Positions 7,851-15,676 of a stretch of 64,000 nucleotides of DNA are shown in pieces. The DNA comes from CAZOKH01 sp964580315 (GTDB lineage: Bacteria; Chloroflexota; Anaerolineae; Anaerolineales; Anaerolineaceae), in contig CAZOKH010000002.1 in the NCBI GenBank assembly GCA_964580315.1, positions 65,832-129,831 on the forward strand, given 5' to 3'. Every line of letters starts with the position of its first letter. The first letter of the stretch is position 1. The notes below the pieces were generated by a model. That model was not told the DNA's origin. It worked only from the letters and a program-made list of their open reading frames with translations, and ran no database searches. Made by a program: the position numbers and the translations under genes.

Positions 7851-8474
7851 ATGTTCAGGCAACAACCTGTGCTAATGATTTGTGCATTGTTCCTGCTGCT
7901 GACCGGCAGCGCGTGCAGCGTGCCGTTGGCCGCCGCCACCGCCACCCCGCTTGAACCAACCGTTGACCTGCAATTGCTGCGCACGCAGGTGCAGCAAACC
8001 GTGGCAGCCAGCCTGACCGAGACCGCCCTGGCCATGCCCACCAGCACGGTCACCGTCACCCCCACCGAAACCGCCACACCCGAACCTACAAACACCAACA
8101 CGCCGGTTCCCACCCTGCCGGTTTACAACACCCCCACCCTCTCATCGGGCTGCGCAATTGTAAGCTATTCGCCCGAAGCCGGCACCAAAATTAAAATCGG
8201 CACCGATTTTGACGGCCGCTGGAAGCTGAAAAACACCAGCGACGACGATTGGGAAGCCGGCGAAGTAGCCGTGAAATATCTTTCCGGCACCGAATTCCAG
8301 GCCAAGAAAGATGCGGTTTATATCAGTGAAGATATTGAGCCCAAAGAAACCGCCGAATTTGTGATTGACATGGTGGCCCCCAAAGAAGCCGGGCGGCACA
8401 CCGCCTCGTGGGCCCTGATGCACGACGACGAGATCATCTGCTATCTCTACCTCAGCATCAACGTGTACGAGTAA
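7851..8474 (+). CDS. Lipoprotein with a C-terminal NBR1-like Ig domain
   Basis: The 207-residue protein starts at the ATG at 7851, preceded by GAGGT. It has a lipoprotein signal peptide ending in LLLTGSAC, so Cys22 would be lipidated. A long Thr/Pro-rich linker (about residues 60-95, repeated TxTPTxT) follows. A C-terminal domain of about 110 residues starts near GCAIVSYSPEAGTKIKIG and contains FDGRWKLKNTSDDDWEAG, a conserved-looking W-x-LKNT-x3-W pattern typical of NBR1-type Ig-like domains in Chloroflexota surface proteins. It probably sits on the outside of the cell membrane and binds an unknown partner. It is a single gene, flanked by repeats on both sides. Confidence 0.7.
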   Translation: MFRQQPVLMICALFLLLTGSACSVPLAAATATPLEPTVDLQLLRTQVQQTVAASLTETALAMPTSTVTVTPTETATPEPTNTNTPVPTLPVYNTPTLSSGCAIVSYSPEAGTKIKIGTDFDGRWKLKNTSDDDWEAGEVAVKYLSGTEFQAKKDAVYISEDIEPKETAEFVIDMVAPKEAGRHTASWALMHDDEIICYLYLSINVYE

Positions 8475-8482
8475 TTAACACA

Positions 8483-8540
8483 CAAACTCCTCCCCTAAAA
8501 TCTGTTTTTCGATTTTGGGGGAGGCTGGGTGGGGGTAAAC
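8483..8540 (+). repeat. CTCCTCCCC hairpin repeat, copy 1
   Basis: AACTCCTCCCCTAAAATC is followed by a short loop, then GATTTTGGGGGAGGCTGGGTGGGGG. It forms a stem-loop. Related copies occur at 8716-8755 and 9485-9541. The sequence to 8660 also carries GTGGGAAGCCCTTGAAAAGG, related to sequence at 53960. Confidence 0.65.
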
Positions 8541-8673
8541 AGTGTGGTGCTTCGGGAGCCATTCGGTGGGAAGCCCTTGAAAAGGGTTGCGGTGCGGCTC
8601 TACAAAACTATTTGCCAGGTACTTTTGCCACACCTCCACCCACCCTACACTCAAATGCCTGTAAACAACACAA

Positions 8674-8699
8674 AAGCGCCCTCCGCACGGAGGGCGCTT
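8674..8699 (+). terminator. Strong GC-rich hairpin (12-bp stem)
   Basis: AAGCGCCCTCCG (8674-8685) pairs perfectly with CGGAGGGCGCTT (8688-8699). It belongs to a family of similar hairpins in this window (13246, 54627, 56635, 57412, 58482, 63120). It may end transcription of the lipoprotein gene. The T-run is short. Confidence 0.55.
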
Positions 8700-8715
8700 C
8701 ATTGTAAATCAACCA

Positions 8716-8755
8716 ACAAACTCCTCCCCTAAAGGGGAGGTCGGGTAAGGGTTAC
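8716..8755 (+). repeat. CTCCTCCCC hairpin repeat, copy 2
   Basis: ACAAACTCCTCCCCTAAA then GGGGAGGTCGGGTAAGGG. Together with the preceding TTCATTGT and ATCAACCA it matches 9472-9506 almost exactly. Confidence 0.65.
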
Positions 8756-8759
8756 TGTA

Positions 8760-8960
8760 CTAAACCGTTTCCAGTTGGAATGTATTCAATTTATCCGCAT
8801 CGACGCGTGTGCTTAAACCCAAAATCTCCACGCCCACAACTTTCCCTTTTGCGTCAAAATCCAAAATGACGCCGGGCTGCACTTCTTCCGATTCCACAAT
8901 CACACTTTCGTCAAGGCGAAAATAAAGCGTATCATTGGCTTTATCTACTTTAATTCTCAT
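8760..8960 (-). CDS. DUF2283 family protein (antitoxin-like partner)
   Basis: The 66-residue product starts MRIKVDKANDTLYFRLDES and contains PGVILDFDAKGKVVGVEILG, the hallmark of the DUF2283 family of small beta-rich proteins. The ATG at 8960 is preceded by AAAGGTGA, and I prefer it over an upstream start at 8990. It lies four bases after a DUF4258 open frame on the same strand (8965-9210). DUF4258 and DUF2283 commonly pair in a toxin-antitoxin-like arrangement. Here the upstream partner is broken by a stop codon, so this gene may be an orphan antitoxin. Confidence 0.75.
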   Translation of the reverse strand: MRIKVDKANDTLYFRLDESVIVESEEVQPGVILDFDAKGKVVGVEILGLSTRVDADKLNTFQLETV

Positions 8961-8964
8961 ATCG

Positions 8965-9210
8965 TCACCTTTCACCAGCTCGCCTGTCAAAGAAGAGGGT
9001 AATCACACGATTGGGATGCACATGGTGATTAACCACTACATGCAAATTTTTACTATTTTGTTCCCGAATCGATTTATAAAAATGACGATTACCATCCTCG
9101 CCCAACTTTGTCTTATCAGGATTCTGTAATACACGCCAAATCCATTATTCGGGAATGTTTCGCTCAGTCAACATTTCTCTGGCATGAGAAGAAAGTTCAT
9201 AGTCAGGCAT
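8965..9210 (-). pseudogene. DUF4258 family gene interrupted by one nonsense codon
   Basis: Reading the minus strand from the ATG at 9210 gives MPDYELSSHAREMLTERNIPE, then TAA at 9147-9145. The same frame then continues without a break (WIWRVLQNPDKTKLGEDGNR and HFYKSIREQNSKNLHVVVNH) to a TGA at 8965-8967. The SSHAREMLTERNIPE start, the RHF-Y core and the final V-V-x-H-x3-NRVITLFFDRR are typical of DUF4258 proteins. A single GAA to TAA change would explain the break. The frame is 82 codons, normal for the family, and ends just before the DUF2283 gene. A sequencing error is possible. Confidence 0.75.
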
Positions 9211-9350
9211 AAAATAATCCAAATTTGTTGATCTGCAAAATTAATTATACAGTAAAACTATAGCGAGGCTTGGAAAAATGGATGAACCAGATCGATCAAA
9301 CTTCGTAATTTGCCTCGCAATTCGCTGGTTAGACTATTGACAACATCAAT

Positions 9351-9472
9351 AGGGGCTGTCTAAAAAGTACCCGTGGCGATGGTTTTACCGCCATATCTTC
9401 GGGTCGACCCATGGGTCGCCCCCTACGAGTAGGGGCAAACCTATGTGTTTGCCCACTTTTTAGACAGCCCCT
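9351..9472. mobile_element. 122-bp MITE-like element with 18-bp perfect terminal inverted repeats
   Basis: AGGGGCTGTCTAAAAAGT at 9351-9368 is perfectly inverted at 9455-9472. The ends resemble the GGGGCTGTCTAAAAAG termini seen on several DDE insertion sequences, and the interior has no coding capacity. No clear target-site duplication is visible. The stretch 9211-9350 upstream is AT-rich, and I see nothing else in it. Confidence 0.75.
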
Positions 9473-9484
9473 TCATTGTTCATC

Positions 9485-9541
9485 AACCAACAAACTCCTC
9501 CCCTAAAATCCAACGGGGTTTGGGGGAGGCTGGGTGGGGGT
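9485..9541 (+). repeat. CTCCTCCCC hairpin repeat, copy 3
   Basis: ACTCCTCCCCTAAAATCC pairs with GGTTTGGGGGAGG and is followed by CTGGGTGGGGG. With its flank it closely matches copies at 8483 and 8716. It directly abuts the end of the next gene. Confidence 0.65.
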
Positions 9542-11236
9542 TCACTTCATAAACGTCTTCAACACCTTGCAGCCGTGCTTATCCTGATTCACCAGGCGGT
9601 AGGCGCCGCAGTCCGCCGGCACCAGCGCCAGTTCGTAGGTGTGCAGGGGCTGCTTGAAGCCCTCACCCTCAATGCTGACGCCCTCGCCTTCGATCAGCAT
9701 GATGGCGTGGAAACTGCGCCCCTGCGTGTCGTCGGCGTGCGTGCCTTGCAGCTCGATGCGCTGCATCTCAAAGCCGTACCAGGCGGTGTCCATCACCACA
9801 TAGACGGTCGCATCGGCGTTTTGGCTCAGCAGGCGCGCCGGCTGGAAGGAATTTTGACGCACGAAATCGGTGTCACCGTCCCAGTCCAGGTAGCGCAAAC
9901 CCTCTTCGACTTGCACCGGGCGCAGCCGCCCGTCGGGGAAGCGCTGCAAATAATCGAACAGGCGGTAGATGTGCGCGTCATGCGCCAGCGACACCTCCAG
10001 CAGCACGTTGCCGGGACCCACATCGTGCACCACGCCCGCCGGCACATGGATGGCGTCGTGGGCGCGGGTGGGGTACAGGTCAACATAATCGGGCTGGTTG
10101 AAGTTGACCGCCTCTTCGCGCGCCAGGCGCAGCGCCTCGATGAACTTTTGCGTGTCCACGTCGCTGCGCAGCCCCAGGTTCACATTGCCGCCTTCGCTGT
10201 GCAAAATGTAGTACGACTCATCTTCGGAAGCAGTGGCGTTGTATTCACGCCAGGCCTGCTCCCAGTTGGGGTGCACCTGGATGGGAAGCTGGCTGGCGCT
10301 GCCCACCGTATCGACCAGGTTGAAGTGCACCGGCAGCTTCTCGCCCGCCGAACGCACGCCCACCTCGCCCAGGATGCCCGCCGGTTCCAAATTGAGCAGG
10401 CGGGTGAAAGGGAAGCGCAATTCAGCATCTTTGCTACGCAGCGCCACGACGTTCTTGCGCGTGTGCAGCAAGTACATTTGACCAATGGTGTCGGGCGGGT
10501 TTTCCAGCCCCAGCACCTTGTTCAGGTAATGCCCTCCCCAGCGCGCCGGGCGCAGGGTGGGCACCGCGCAGAACGGCTGGCGGCGCAGGGTTTTGGCTGC
10601 CGCGCGCAGCGCCATGCCGGTGACCGCCACCGGGGCTGCCGGGTCGTCCAAATTGACGTACAGGTCAACCTTTGCCAGCAGCTCACCCGCCAGGCGGTCC
10701 ATCACCTGCCAGTCAACGCTGGCCACATGGCGCATCGTGGCAGGCTCAACGCCCACCAGCGAGCGCCCCTTGCCCGCCGGAACCAGGGCCAGCTCCTGCT
10801 CATTGGTCAGCTCGACAAAGCCGAGCTTGGCCGAGAACAGCGGCAGCAGCGAGCTGCCCGGGCCGAACACAATGCACAGGTCGCTGGCGTCTTCAGCTTT
10901 CTCTGCCAGGGTTTTCAACTTTTCTTCGTTAAACAATGACTTCAATTCACCGTCAAACAGGCGGCCGTGTTCCAGGTCGCCGATGCCCAGGCTGGGGCGC
11001 AGCACCGCCCAGCGCGCTTCCAGTGGAAGCAGCGCCTGGCGGGCATCCAGCCATTCCACCTTCACCTTTAAAGCGGCCAGGGCGGCCTCCAGGCCGGCGC
11101 GCAGGGCGTCCCAGTCGGCTGCGGCGGCGCCTTCCAGCAGCCAGGCGCCTTTGCTGCCCAGGGCTTTGGCCAGCGCAGCATAGCCCTTCTCCAGTTGAGA
11201 GATGGGATAAGCAGGATTCATTTCAAACCGTGACAT
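9542..11236 (-). CDS. Phosphomannose isomerase-like cupin protein with an N-terminal extension
   Basis: The 564-residue protein has a C-terminal part of about 350 residues resembling class I mannose-6-phosphate isomerase. HFNLVDTVGSASQLPIQVHP holds the Gln/His metal ligands, EDESYYILHSE the Glu, and AIHVPAGVVHDVGPGNVLLE the family PAG-x-VH segment. These ligate zinc in the known enzymes. The first 190 or so residues form a separate domain. It has a glycine-rich LCIVFGPGSSLL where kinases would have a P-loop, without the GKS/T, so it may be a degenerate nucleotide-binding domain. A true PMI is about 300-400 residues. Interconversion of mannose-6-P and fructose-6-P is plausible but not proven. 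It stands alone on the minus strand. Confidence 0.7.
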   Translation of the reverse strand: MSRFEMNPAYPISQLEKGYAALAKALGSKGAWLLEGAAAADWDALRAGLEAALAALKVKVEWLDARQALLPLEARWAVLRPSLGIGDLEHGRLFDGELKSLFNEEKLKTLAEKAEDASDLCIVFGPGSSLLPLFSAKLGFVELTNEQELALVPAGKGRSLVGVEPATMRHVASVDWQVMDRLAGELLAKVDLYVNLDDPAAPVAVTGMALRAAAKTLRRQPFCAVPTLRPARWGGHYLNKVLGLENPPDTIGQMYLLHTRKNVVALRSKDAELRFPFTRLLNLEPAGILGEVGVRSAGEKLPVHFNLVDTVGSASQLPIQVHPNWEQAWREYNATASEDESYYILHSEGGNVNLGLRSDVDTQKFIEALRLAREEAVNFNQPDYVDLYPTRAHDAIHVPAGVVHDVGPGNVLLEVSLAHDAHIYRLFDYLQRFPDGRLRPVQVEEGLRYLDWDGDTDFVRQNSFQPARLLSQNADATVYVVMDTAWYGFEMQRIELQGTHADDTQGRSFHAIMLIEGEGVSIEGEGFKQPLHTYELALVPADCGAYRLVNQDKHGCKVLKTFMK

Positions 11237-11401
11237 GGCATAGACTCCATTTCTTAAGAAATTGGTTTTAAAAGTCCTATTCAGTTTGTTTGATACGTTG
11301 GAGATACTGCGGAAAATTGCGGGTTTGATGTAGCGAAAATTACTGAGCTTATTATAGACCCATTTTCAAGGATTCATGCGCCTGGCGGGCTGATAATTTG
11401 T

Positions 11402-12163
11402 TCACCCCAGCAGCCCGCTGACGCCGTTCCATATTTGATAGGCGCCCATGGCAGCCAGCAGCAGCGACAACCCCGCCAGCAGTTTATTCTGCCAGCCGGG
11501 TTTCAGCCGCCCCGGAATGCCGAACAGCACAATGAAGCCCGCCGTCACCGGGATGAGGATGGAATAGAAGGTGGCCACAAAACCAATCGCCAGGGTGGGC
11601 GCTTTCTGCCAGGCTTCCAGAACAATGGGCGCGCCAATGGTGCCCCAGAAGATGTACACATTGGGGTTGAGCAGGTTCATCAGCACGGCTTTCCAAAAAC
11701 CCGCCGGCACCGCTTTGGGGTCAGCCGCAGCGGCGCTGACCTGCGCCCGGCTGCTTTGAAATGTGCCCCACGCCAGGTAGAGCAGGAAACCACCGCCCAC
11801 CATGCGCAAAGTGCTGATGGCCGCGTCGGGCAGGTTGGAGATGGCCACGAAGATGACAACTAGGGCCGGCAGGTCAGAGAACAACGGCGCCAGCGCCAGG
11901 CGCAGCGCGCGCTGCCAGCCAATGCGCAGCGTTTCAGCGAACAGGTAAGCCTGGAAAGGCCCCGGCGTCAGTGCGGCATACAGCCCCAGCACCGCGCCCT
12001 GAGAAAGATAAAGCAGCAATGTGCGCCTCGCAGAAAAGAATTGGCTTATTCTAATGGATTTTTGAGGAATATGGGGGAAGTTAGAAGCAGGTTTGTGTTG
12101 AGGGCAGAAATAATCCTTACCCATATCCATCCTTGCCTGCCCGAAAACCAACACAACCCACAC
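11402..12163 (-). CDS. LysE-family amino-acid/metabolite exporter
   Basis: The product is a polytopic membrane protein of the LysE/RhtB type, with the family's early ALTPGPFQAY motif followed by about six hydrophobic segments and a mid-protein LMNLLNPNVYIFWG motif (family NPK/NPN). The frame is open from 12163, but the first 45 residues are polar and unlike the family. A TTG at 12019, just before LLYLSQGAVLGLYAALTPGP, may be the true start. The substrate is unknown. A second, unrelated LysE protein is encoded at 58573-59187. Confidence 0.75.
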   Translation of the reverse strand: MWVVLVFGQARMDMGKDYFCPQHKPASNFPHIPQKSIRISQFFSARRTLLLYLSQGAVLGLYAALTPGPFQAYLFAETLRIGWQRALRLALAPLFSDLPALVVIFVAISNLPDAAISTLRMVGGGFLLYLAWGTFQSSRAQVSAAAADPKAVPAGFWKAVLMNLLNPNVYIFWGTIGAPIVLEAWQKAPTLAIGFVATFYSILIPVTAGFIVLFGIPGRLKPGWQNKLLAGLSLLLAAMGAYQIWNGVSGLLG

Positions 12164-12309
12164 TCATTGCCACTCTGTCCTGTCGAACGAAGCTCCCCGG
12201 GGGAGCGAGAGAGACATCTTGCCCTGGTTTTAAGTTCACTTGCTGATGTTTGAGATGATCGGAAAATTCTTGACATGAGTTTGGAATAATACCAAACGAT
12301 ATAAACGGG

Positions 12310-12387
12310 GGTCACTGCGAGCAAAGCGAAGCAGTCTCACAGGGTAAATGAGATTGCTTCACCCCACTTTGTGGGGTTCGCAAAGAC
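12310..12387 (+). repeat. Palindromic intergenic repeat (GTCACTGCGAGC... type)
   Basis: TCACTGCGAGC-AAAGCGAAGCAGTCTC is followed by GAGATTGCTTC and GGTTCGCAAAGACG, so its two halves are roughly inverted copies. A degraded half-copy (CGCCACGTTCGCTTTGCTCACTCGCGATGAC) lies near 41305. It resembles the REP/BIME-like elements seen in many bacterial intergenic regions. Confidence 0.6.
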
Positions 12388-12426
12388 GTTTTCTTCAATA
12401 TCTTTCTTGTCCCGAATTGACAATAA

Positions 12427-12849
12427 TTATTTCTTGTCGGCTATCTGATAGGAATAATTACCCATCACATTCATCCCGACACCGGCAGCCCCCACCGCCC
12501 TGGCCAGCGCGGCATTGACCAGCGCATTCAGGCTCACCCCCTCGCGTTCGGCCGTCTCTGCCAGTTCGCGGTGCAGCGATTTGGGCACGCGCACCACGAA
12601 TTTGCCGCTGTACTCCTCCGCCGGGCGCGGTTCGGGAATTGCCATACCCTGTTCCAACGCCGTTTCCAGCCAGGCGCGCATGGCGTCGCGGATCATCTCG
12701 CCCAGCTCTGCAAAAGTGTCAGCCTGCGTCAGGCAGCCGGGCAGTTCCACCACGCGCGCCGCCCAACCGGGGTTGTCCGCGTCAGTTTCGCGCAGCACTT
12801 CAATGGTGTAGGGCAGGTTTAAATAATATTCAAGATTTTTTTGATTCAT
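12427..12849 (-). CDS. hicB: HicB family antitoxin
   Basis: The 140-residue protein has a partial RNase H-like HicB domain (YTIEVLRETDADNPGWAARV, VELPGCLTQADTFAELGEMI) followed by a C-terminal ribbon-helix-helix segment (FVVRVPKSLHRELAETAERE, then GVSLNALVNAALARAVG). HicB neutralises HicA and represses the operon through its DNA-binding part. I chose the Met at 12849 (MNQKNLEYYL), three residues inside the longest frame. It lies 21 bases downstream of hicA on the minus strand, the usual hicA-hicB order. Confidence 0.9.
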   Translation of the reverse strand: MNQKNLEYYLNLPYTIEVLRETDADNPGWAARVVELPGCLTQADTFAELGEMIRDAMRAWLETALEQGMAIPEPRPAEEYSGKFVVRVPKSLHRELAETAEREGVSLNALVNAALARAVGAAGVGMNVMGNYSYQIADKK

Positions 12850-12870
12850 CTTGCACATCCAAAATCAAGT

Positions 12871-13113
12871 TCACTCAAACAGATCATCCAATTCATCCAA
12901 TATTTCCAGCAACAACTTGACATAAACTGGTTTAACAAAAGGTTTTTGCCGCGGCACCGTAATAATGAGTTTTCCGCATGTAAAAGTAGCATGACTGGTA
13001 CCATGCTGTCGTTTGGAAAAGCCAAGACCAATAAGAATGGTTTCAATTTCTTCAAAGCGAATATTCTTTGGATTTTGACGCAACTTGGAAATGGCTTTTT
13101 CTTTTTTACTCAT
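12871..13113 (-). CDS. hicA: HicA family mRNA interferase toxin
   Basis: The 80-residue protein has the double-stranded-RNA-binding-like HicA fold: RFEEIETILIGLGFSKRQ, GTSHATF with the expected catalytic His, then KPVYVKLLLEIL. HicA toxins cleave mRNA when HicB is lost. The gene has a good ribosome binding site (AGGTGA) and its own promoter overlapped by an inverted repeat, a typical autoregulated arrangement. It is AT-richer than its neighbours, consistent with mobility. The product looks complete. Confidence 0.9.
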   Translation of the reverse strand: MSKKEKAISKLRQNPKNIRFEEIETILIGLGFSKRQHGTSHATFTCGKLIITVPRQKPFVKPVYVKLLLEILDELDDLFE

Positions 13114-13124
13114 CTTTCACCTAT

Positions 13125-13153
13125 ATAGTATCGCATTTAGTACTATTCGTCAA
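13125..13153 (-). promoter_or_regulatory. Promoter and putative operator of hicAB
   Basis: On the minus strand TTGACG (13153-13148), 17 bases, then TACTAT (13130-13125). The inverted pair TAGTA (13126-13130) and TACTA (13141-13145) covers the -10 box and spacer, a likely HicB site. Confidence 0.5.
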
Positions 13154-13245
13154 CCATGAAACAGGATTTTCCCCTATATCGCTACTGTTGCTCTCGCTTT
13201 CACATACAACCATTCTATTCAAAACCCCCAATAACACAAATTAAA

Positions 13246-13271
13246 CAGCGCCCGCCGAACGGCGGGCGCTG
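13246..13271 (-). terminator. Terminator-like hairpin after the LUD gene
   Basis: CAGCGCCCGCCG (13246-13257) pairs perfectly with CGGCGGGCGCTG (13260-13271) around two bases. On the minus strand it comes just after the LUD gene stop and is followed by TTTAATTTG. Confidence 0.65.
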
Positions 13272-13286
13272 TGAACAAACTCAATC

Positions 13287-13904
13287 TTAAAATCCCAGCG
13301 GCTCGTTGACCAGCACCAGGGTCACGCCGCGCCCCAAAAAGGCGCTTTCGCGCTCAAAGATCAGCCATTTGCCCAGGGTGGCGCCCTTGTAACCGGCATT
13401 TTTCATGCGCTGGTCTTCCAGCGGGAAGACGTGTTCGCGCACGCGCCGAAAGGCTTCATCCAGGTCAGCCACAATCTTCTGCGCGCCCGCCACCCACACC
13501 ACATTGCGGCTGGAATAGGCGTAGGCGGGCAGTTGGCTGCCCGTGCTGCTGGCGATCAGCAGCTCGCCGCTGGCAGCCACGGCGTGCACGCTGCCCAAAA
13601 AGTAGTCAGCCAGTACGCTCTGCCGGCGCAGATCAGCCTGCTTTTGGGGGTCTTTTTCCGCCAAAATGGCGTCTTTTAGGTTGTTCCAGGAGTGCTGTTT
13701 GGAAATCAGCAGGTCTTCAAAGCCGATCTGCTGCAGGGTGATCGAGCTGCCGGTCATCAGGCTGGCGCCCGCCGGGATCAGTTCTTTCAGTTTCGCCAGG
13801 GCTTCTTCTTTGGTATTCACCAGCACCACGTCAATGCCGCGCGCTTGCACCGCCTGGATAGTCTCGTTCAATCGTTCGGGGGAAGGGATTTGGTCGTAGC
13901 TCAT
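13287..13904 (-). CDS. LUD domain protein (LutC/YkgG-like)
   Basis: The 205-residue protein is a single LUD domain. It begins MSYDQIPSPERLNETIQAVQ, then VVLVNTKEEALAKLKELIPA, GASLMTGSSITLQQIGF, ADYFLGSVHAVAASGELLIAS and VWVAGAQKIVADLDEAFRRV. Members include LutC, part of the lactate oxidation complex, but many stand alone with unknown function. Here the gene stands alone, with no LutA/LutB neighbour, so a role in lactate use is not supported. I chose the ATG at 13904, with AGAGGA upstream, over an upstream in-frame start at 13955. Confidence 0.8.
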   Translation of the reverse strand: MSYDQIPSPERLNETIQAVQARGIDVVLVNTKEEALAKLKELIPAGASLMTGSSITLQQIGFEDLLISKQHSWNNLKDAILAEKDPQKQADLRRQSVLADYFLGSVHAVAASGELLIASSTGSQLPAYAYSSRNVVWVAGAQKIVADLDEAFRRVREHVFPLEDQRMKNAGYKGATLGKWLIFERESAFLGRGVTLVLVNEPLGF

Positions 13905-14032
13905 GGTCTGTGTTCCTCTGCTTTCAAGTGTTTTCAGGAACATAGACCCGCACATTCCCCGGCTTCTTACCGGGAAATGCGTTAATTTTTTATAAGAAAT
14001 GAAAGTAGATGCTGTAAGGCGGATGGCTGTTT

Positions 14033-14416
14033 TTATATCAATTGAATTTCAGGGATTAAGCTGTAATCTCTGCGATTCCTGGTTAGAAAAGAGCAATCCA
14101 GATACAATGCAGTCGATGCAATTAATGCATCGGCAATTAATAATCCATGGCTTAATCGGTAGGTCTTCAACAACTGGACTGCTCTGCTTGAAATTGGCTC
14201 ATTAACTTGCACAACCTGGAAACGTTGTAAGAATTTTTCCAACGCGCGTAATTCAGTTTTATTGCGACATCCCACAATCAATTCCATCTGGGTAATTACA
14301 CTGCACAAAAATCGCGATTCTTTTTCAAGCCGTTCCAGCATAGCAACAGTTTCAAGTGTTGCGCGTCCAACATCAATTAAAATATCCGTATCGACCAACA
14401 GATATTTTTCATTCAT
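14033..14416 (-). CDS. vapC: PIN-domain ribonuclease toxin, VapC type
   Basis: The 127-residue protein shows the PIN pattern of acidic residues: YLLVDTDILIDVGR at the N-terminus, SVITQMELIVGCRNK with the central Glu, HGLLIADALIAS with Asp, and FLTRNRRDYSLIP near the end. Such toxins cleave tRNA or rRNA. Its start overlaps the upstream antitoxin stop by four bases (ATGA), so the two are translationally coupled. The gene is complete. Confidence 0.88.
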   Translation of the reverse strand: MNEKYLLVDTDILIDVGRATLETVAMLERLEKESRFLCSVITQMELIVGCRNKTELRALEKFLQRFQVVQVNEPISSRAVQLLKTYRLSHGLLIADALIASTALYLDCSFLTRNRRDYSLIPEIQLI

Positions 14417-14652
14417 TCAGATTTTTTCCACTCCGATTCACGAAGCCGGCGCACCCACTCTGTGCTATTCTGCATATCGTCCCGGTCACTCCACACACCC
14501 AAAAAGGGCTCGGAAGCAAGCTGTATTGTGCGTATCTTTTTTCGAGCTGAGCGTTGATAACGCGTTTGCAGAAAAGCAATAAAATCGATCACTTGCTGTT
14601 GAGCATCAGGTGGTAATGTGTCGAAATCCTGTAAAATTTGTTCCTGGTCCAT
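14413..14652 (-). CDS. vapB: DUF2281-like antitoxin (VapB partner)
   Basis: The 79-residue protein begins MDQEQILQDFDTLPPDAQQQ and VIDFIAFLQTRY, the usual start of DUF2281 antitoxins: a short helical domain followed by a basic, disordered tail that wraps the toxin. It precedes vapC with a four-base overlap. The tail contains the W-S-D-R-D-D-M and W-V-R-x-L-R-x-x-E-W motifs often seen in this group. Confidence 0.82.
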   Translation of the reverse strand: MDQEQILQDFDTLPPDAQQQVIDFIAFLQTRYQRSARKKIRTIQLASEPFLGVWSDRDDMQNSTEWVRRLRESEWKKSE

Positions 14653-14815
14653 ATTAAAATCCAGAGTAACTTAAAACACTTTTAGAATCAAAAGACTTCC
14701 TTTTTTCATTATACAATAAAACAACTATCGTACTTGTGGATTACAATCGTGCGAGATCCGAGCCATAAGGGGCGAAGTATAAATTTAAATCTTCTGGGTG
14801 GTTTTAAACACCCCC

Positions 14816-15538
14816 CTACTTCGTCCGCTTCAACTGTGCCTTGTCTTCCGCCGTCATCTTCTCCGAGGCATACTGGATGATCAGGCGCGGGCAGGTGTCT
14901 TTCCACTTCAGCAAGTAATCCATCACCGGCGAGGGTTGTTTTTTCCACACCTCACGCAGCAGCCAGCCCATGCCCTGGTGCACCACCTTCTTGCTGTCGC
15001 TCATCAAGGGTGCAAAAAAATCCAACAGCGGTTGCACATCGTCCATCTTTTTGGCAGGCTTGATCCAGCTCACCGCCGCGGCGCGCCGCTTCCACTTTGC
15101 TTCTGCCGTCAGCCAGGGGGCGAAGTCCGGCAGGCTCACCACGCCGCGTCGAATGAACTGAAAGAAGATGGTTCCGCTGATCGTATCGCTGTGCGCCCAG
15201 TTGCGCACGCCGTCGTCCAGCCAGCCGCCCAGGCGCTCAAACATGGCGGGGGTATATTCCTTGGTCAGCGCATCGGCAAACCACAGGGCAAAGCTGGCTT
15301 CTTCGTATTTGCCGGTGCGCATCAGGCGGTCGCCCAGGCTCAGCAGCCCTTCGGCGCCCAATTCAGCTTTCCAGGCGCGCAGCCAGGCATCGCGCTGCGG
15401 CTCCATCAATTTTTGCTCCAGCCCGTAAGCATCGTAGCCTTCGACAAAATAACGCTGGTATTTTTGTGCGTGCGCCGGGTCAGCATGCTGCTGACAAAAC
15501 GCACGCACCTCCTGAAAACAGGCCTCAATGCGATCCAT
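14816..15538 (-). CDS. DNA alkylation repair protein (AlkD-like HEAT-repeat glycosylase)
   Basis: The 240-residue protein begins MDRIEACFQEVRAFCQQHAD and is made of short helical repeats typical of AlkD. It contains a DGVRNWAHSDTISGTIF segment corresponding to the family's D-N-W-D-L-V/D site, followed by WKRRAAAVSWI and VVHQGMGWLLREVWKK, matching the RR-A-V and KA-x-GW-x-LRE core. AlkD enzymes remove alkylated purines (3- and 7-methyl) from DNA. I prefer the Met at 15538 to an upstream Met at 15571. It is a single gene, and uracil glycosylase is encoded separately at 51000. Confidence 0.82.
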   Translation of the reverse strand: MDRIEACFQEVRAFCQQHADPAHAQKYQRYFVEGYDAYGLEQKLMEPQRDAWLRAWKAELGAEGLLSLGDRLMRTGKYEEASFALWFADALTKEYTPAMFERLGGWLDDGVRNWAHSDTISGTIFFQFIRRGVVSLPDFAPWLTAEAKWKRRAAAVSWIKPAKKMDDVQPLLDFFAPLMSDSKKVVHQGMGWLLREVWKKQPSPVMDYLLKWKDTCPRLIIQYASEKMTAEDKAQLKRTK

Positions 15539-15625
15539 CGCCATCCACCCTGATTGATTAATTATCCACACTCACCAGTGCAAGCCGTACTGTTTTTTGA
15601 GGTGTGGCTTCATCATTTTTCAATA

Positions 15626-15665
15626 AGACTGCCGCGTCGGGCTCCCGCCCTCCTTGCAGCGACTG
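15626..15665 (-). repeat. Dispersed repeat, partial copy 3
   Basis: AAGACTGCCGCGTCGGGCTC and CCGCCCTCCTTGCAGCGACT match one end of the repeat at 35520-35610 closely. Confidence 0.65.
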
Positions 15666-15676
15666 GTGCTGCAAAA

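Noticed and set aside
9476..10939. Long plus-strand open frame (487 codons) opposite the phosphomannose isomerase-like gene.
   Set aside because: It mirrors the high-GC minus-strand gene, has a His/Gln-rich composition typical of antisense frames and no recognisable domain.
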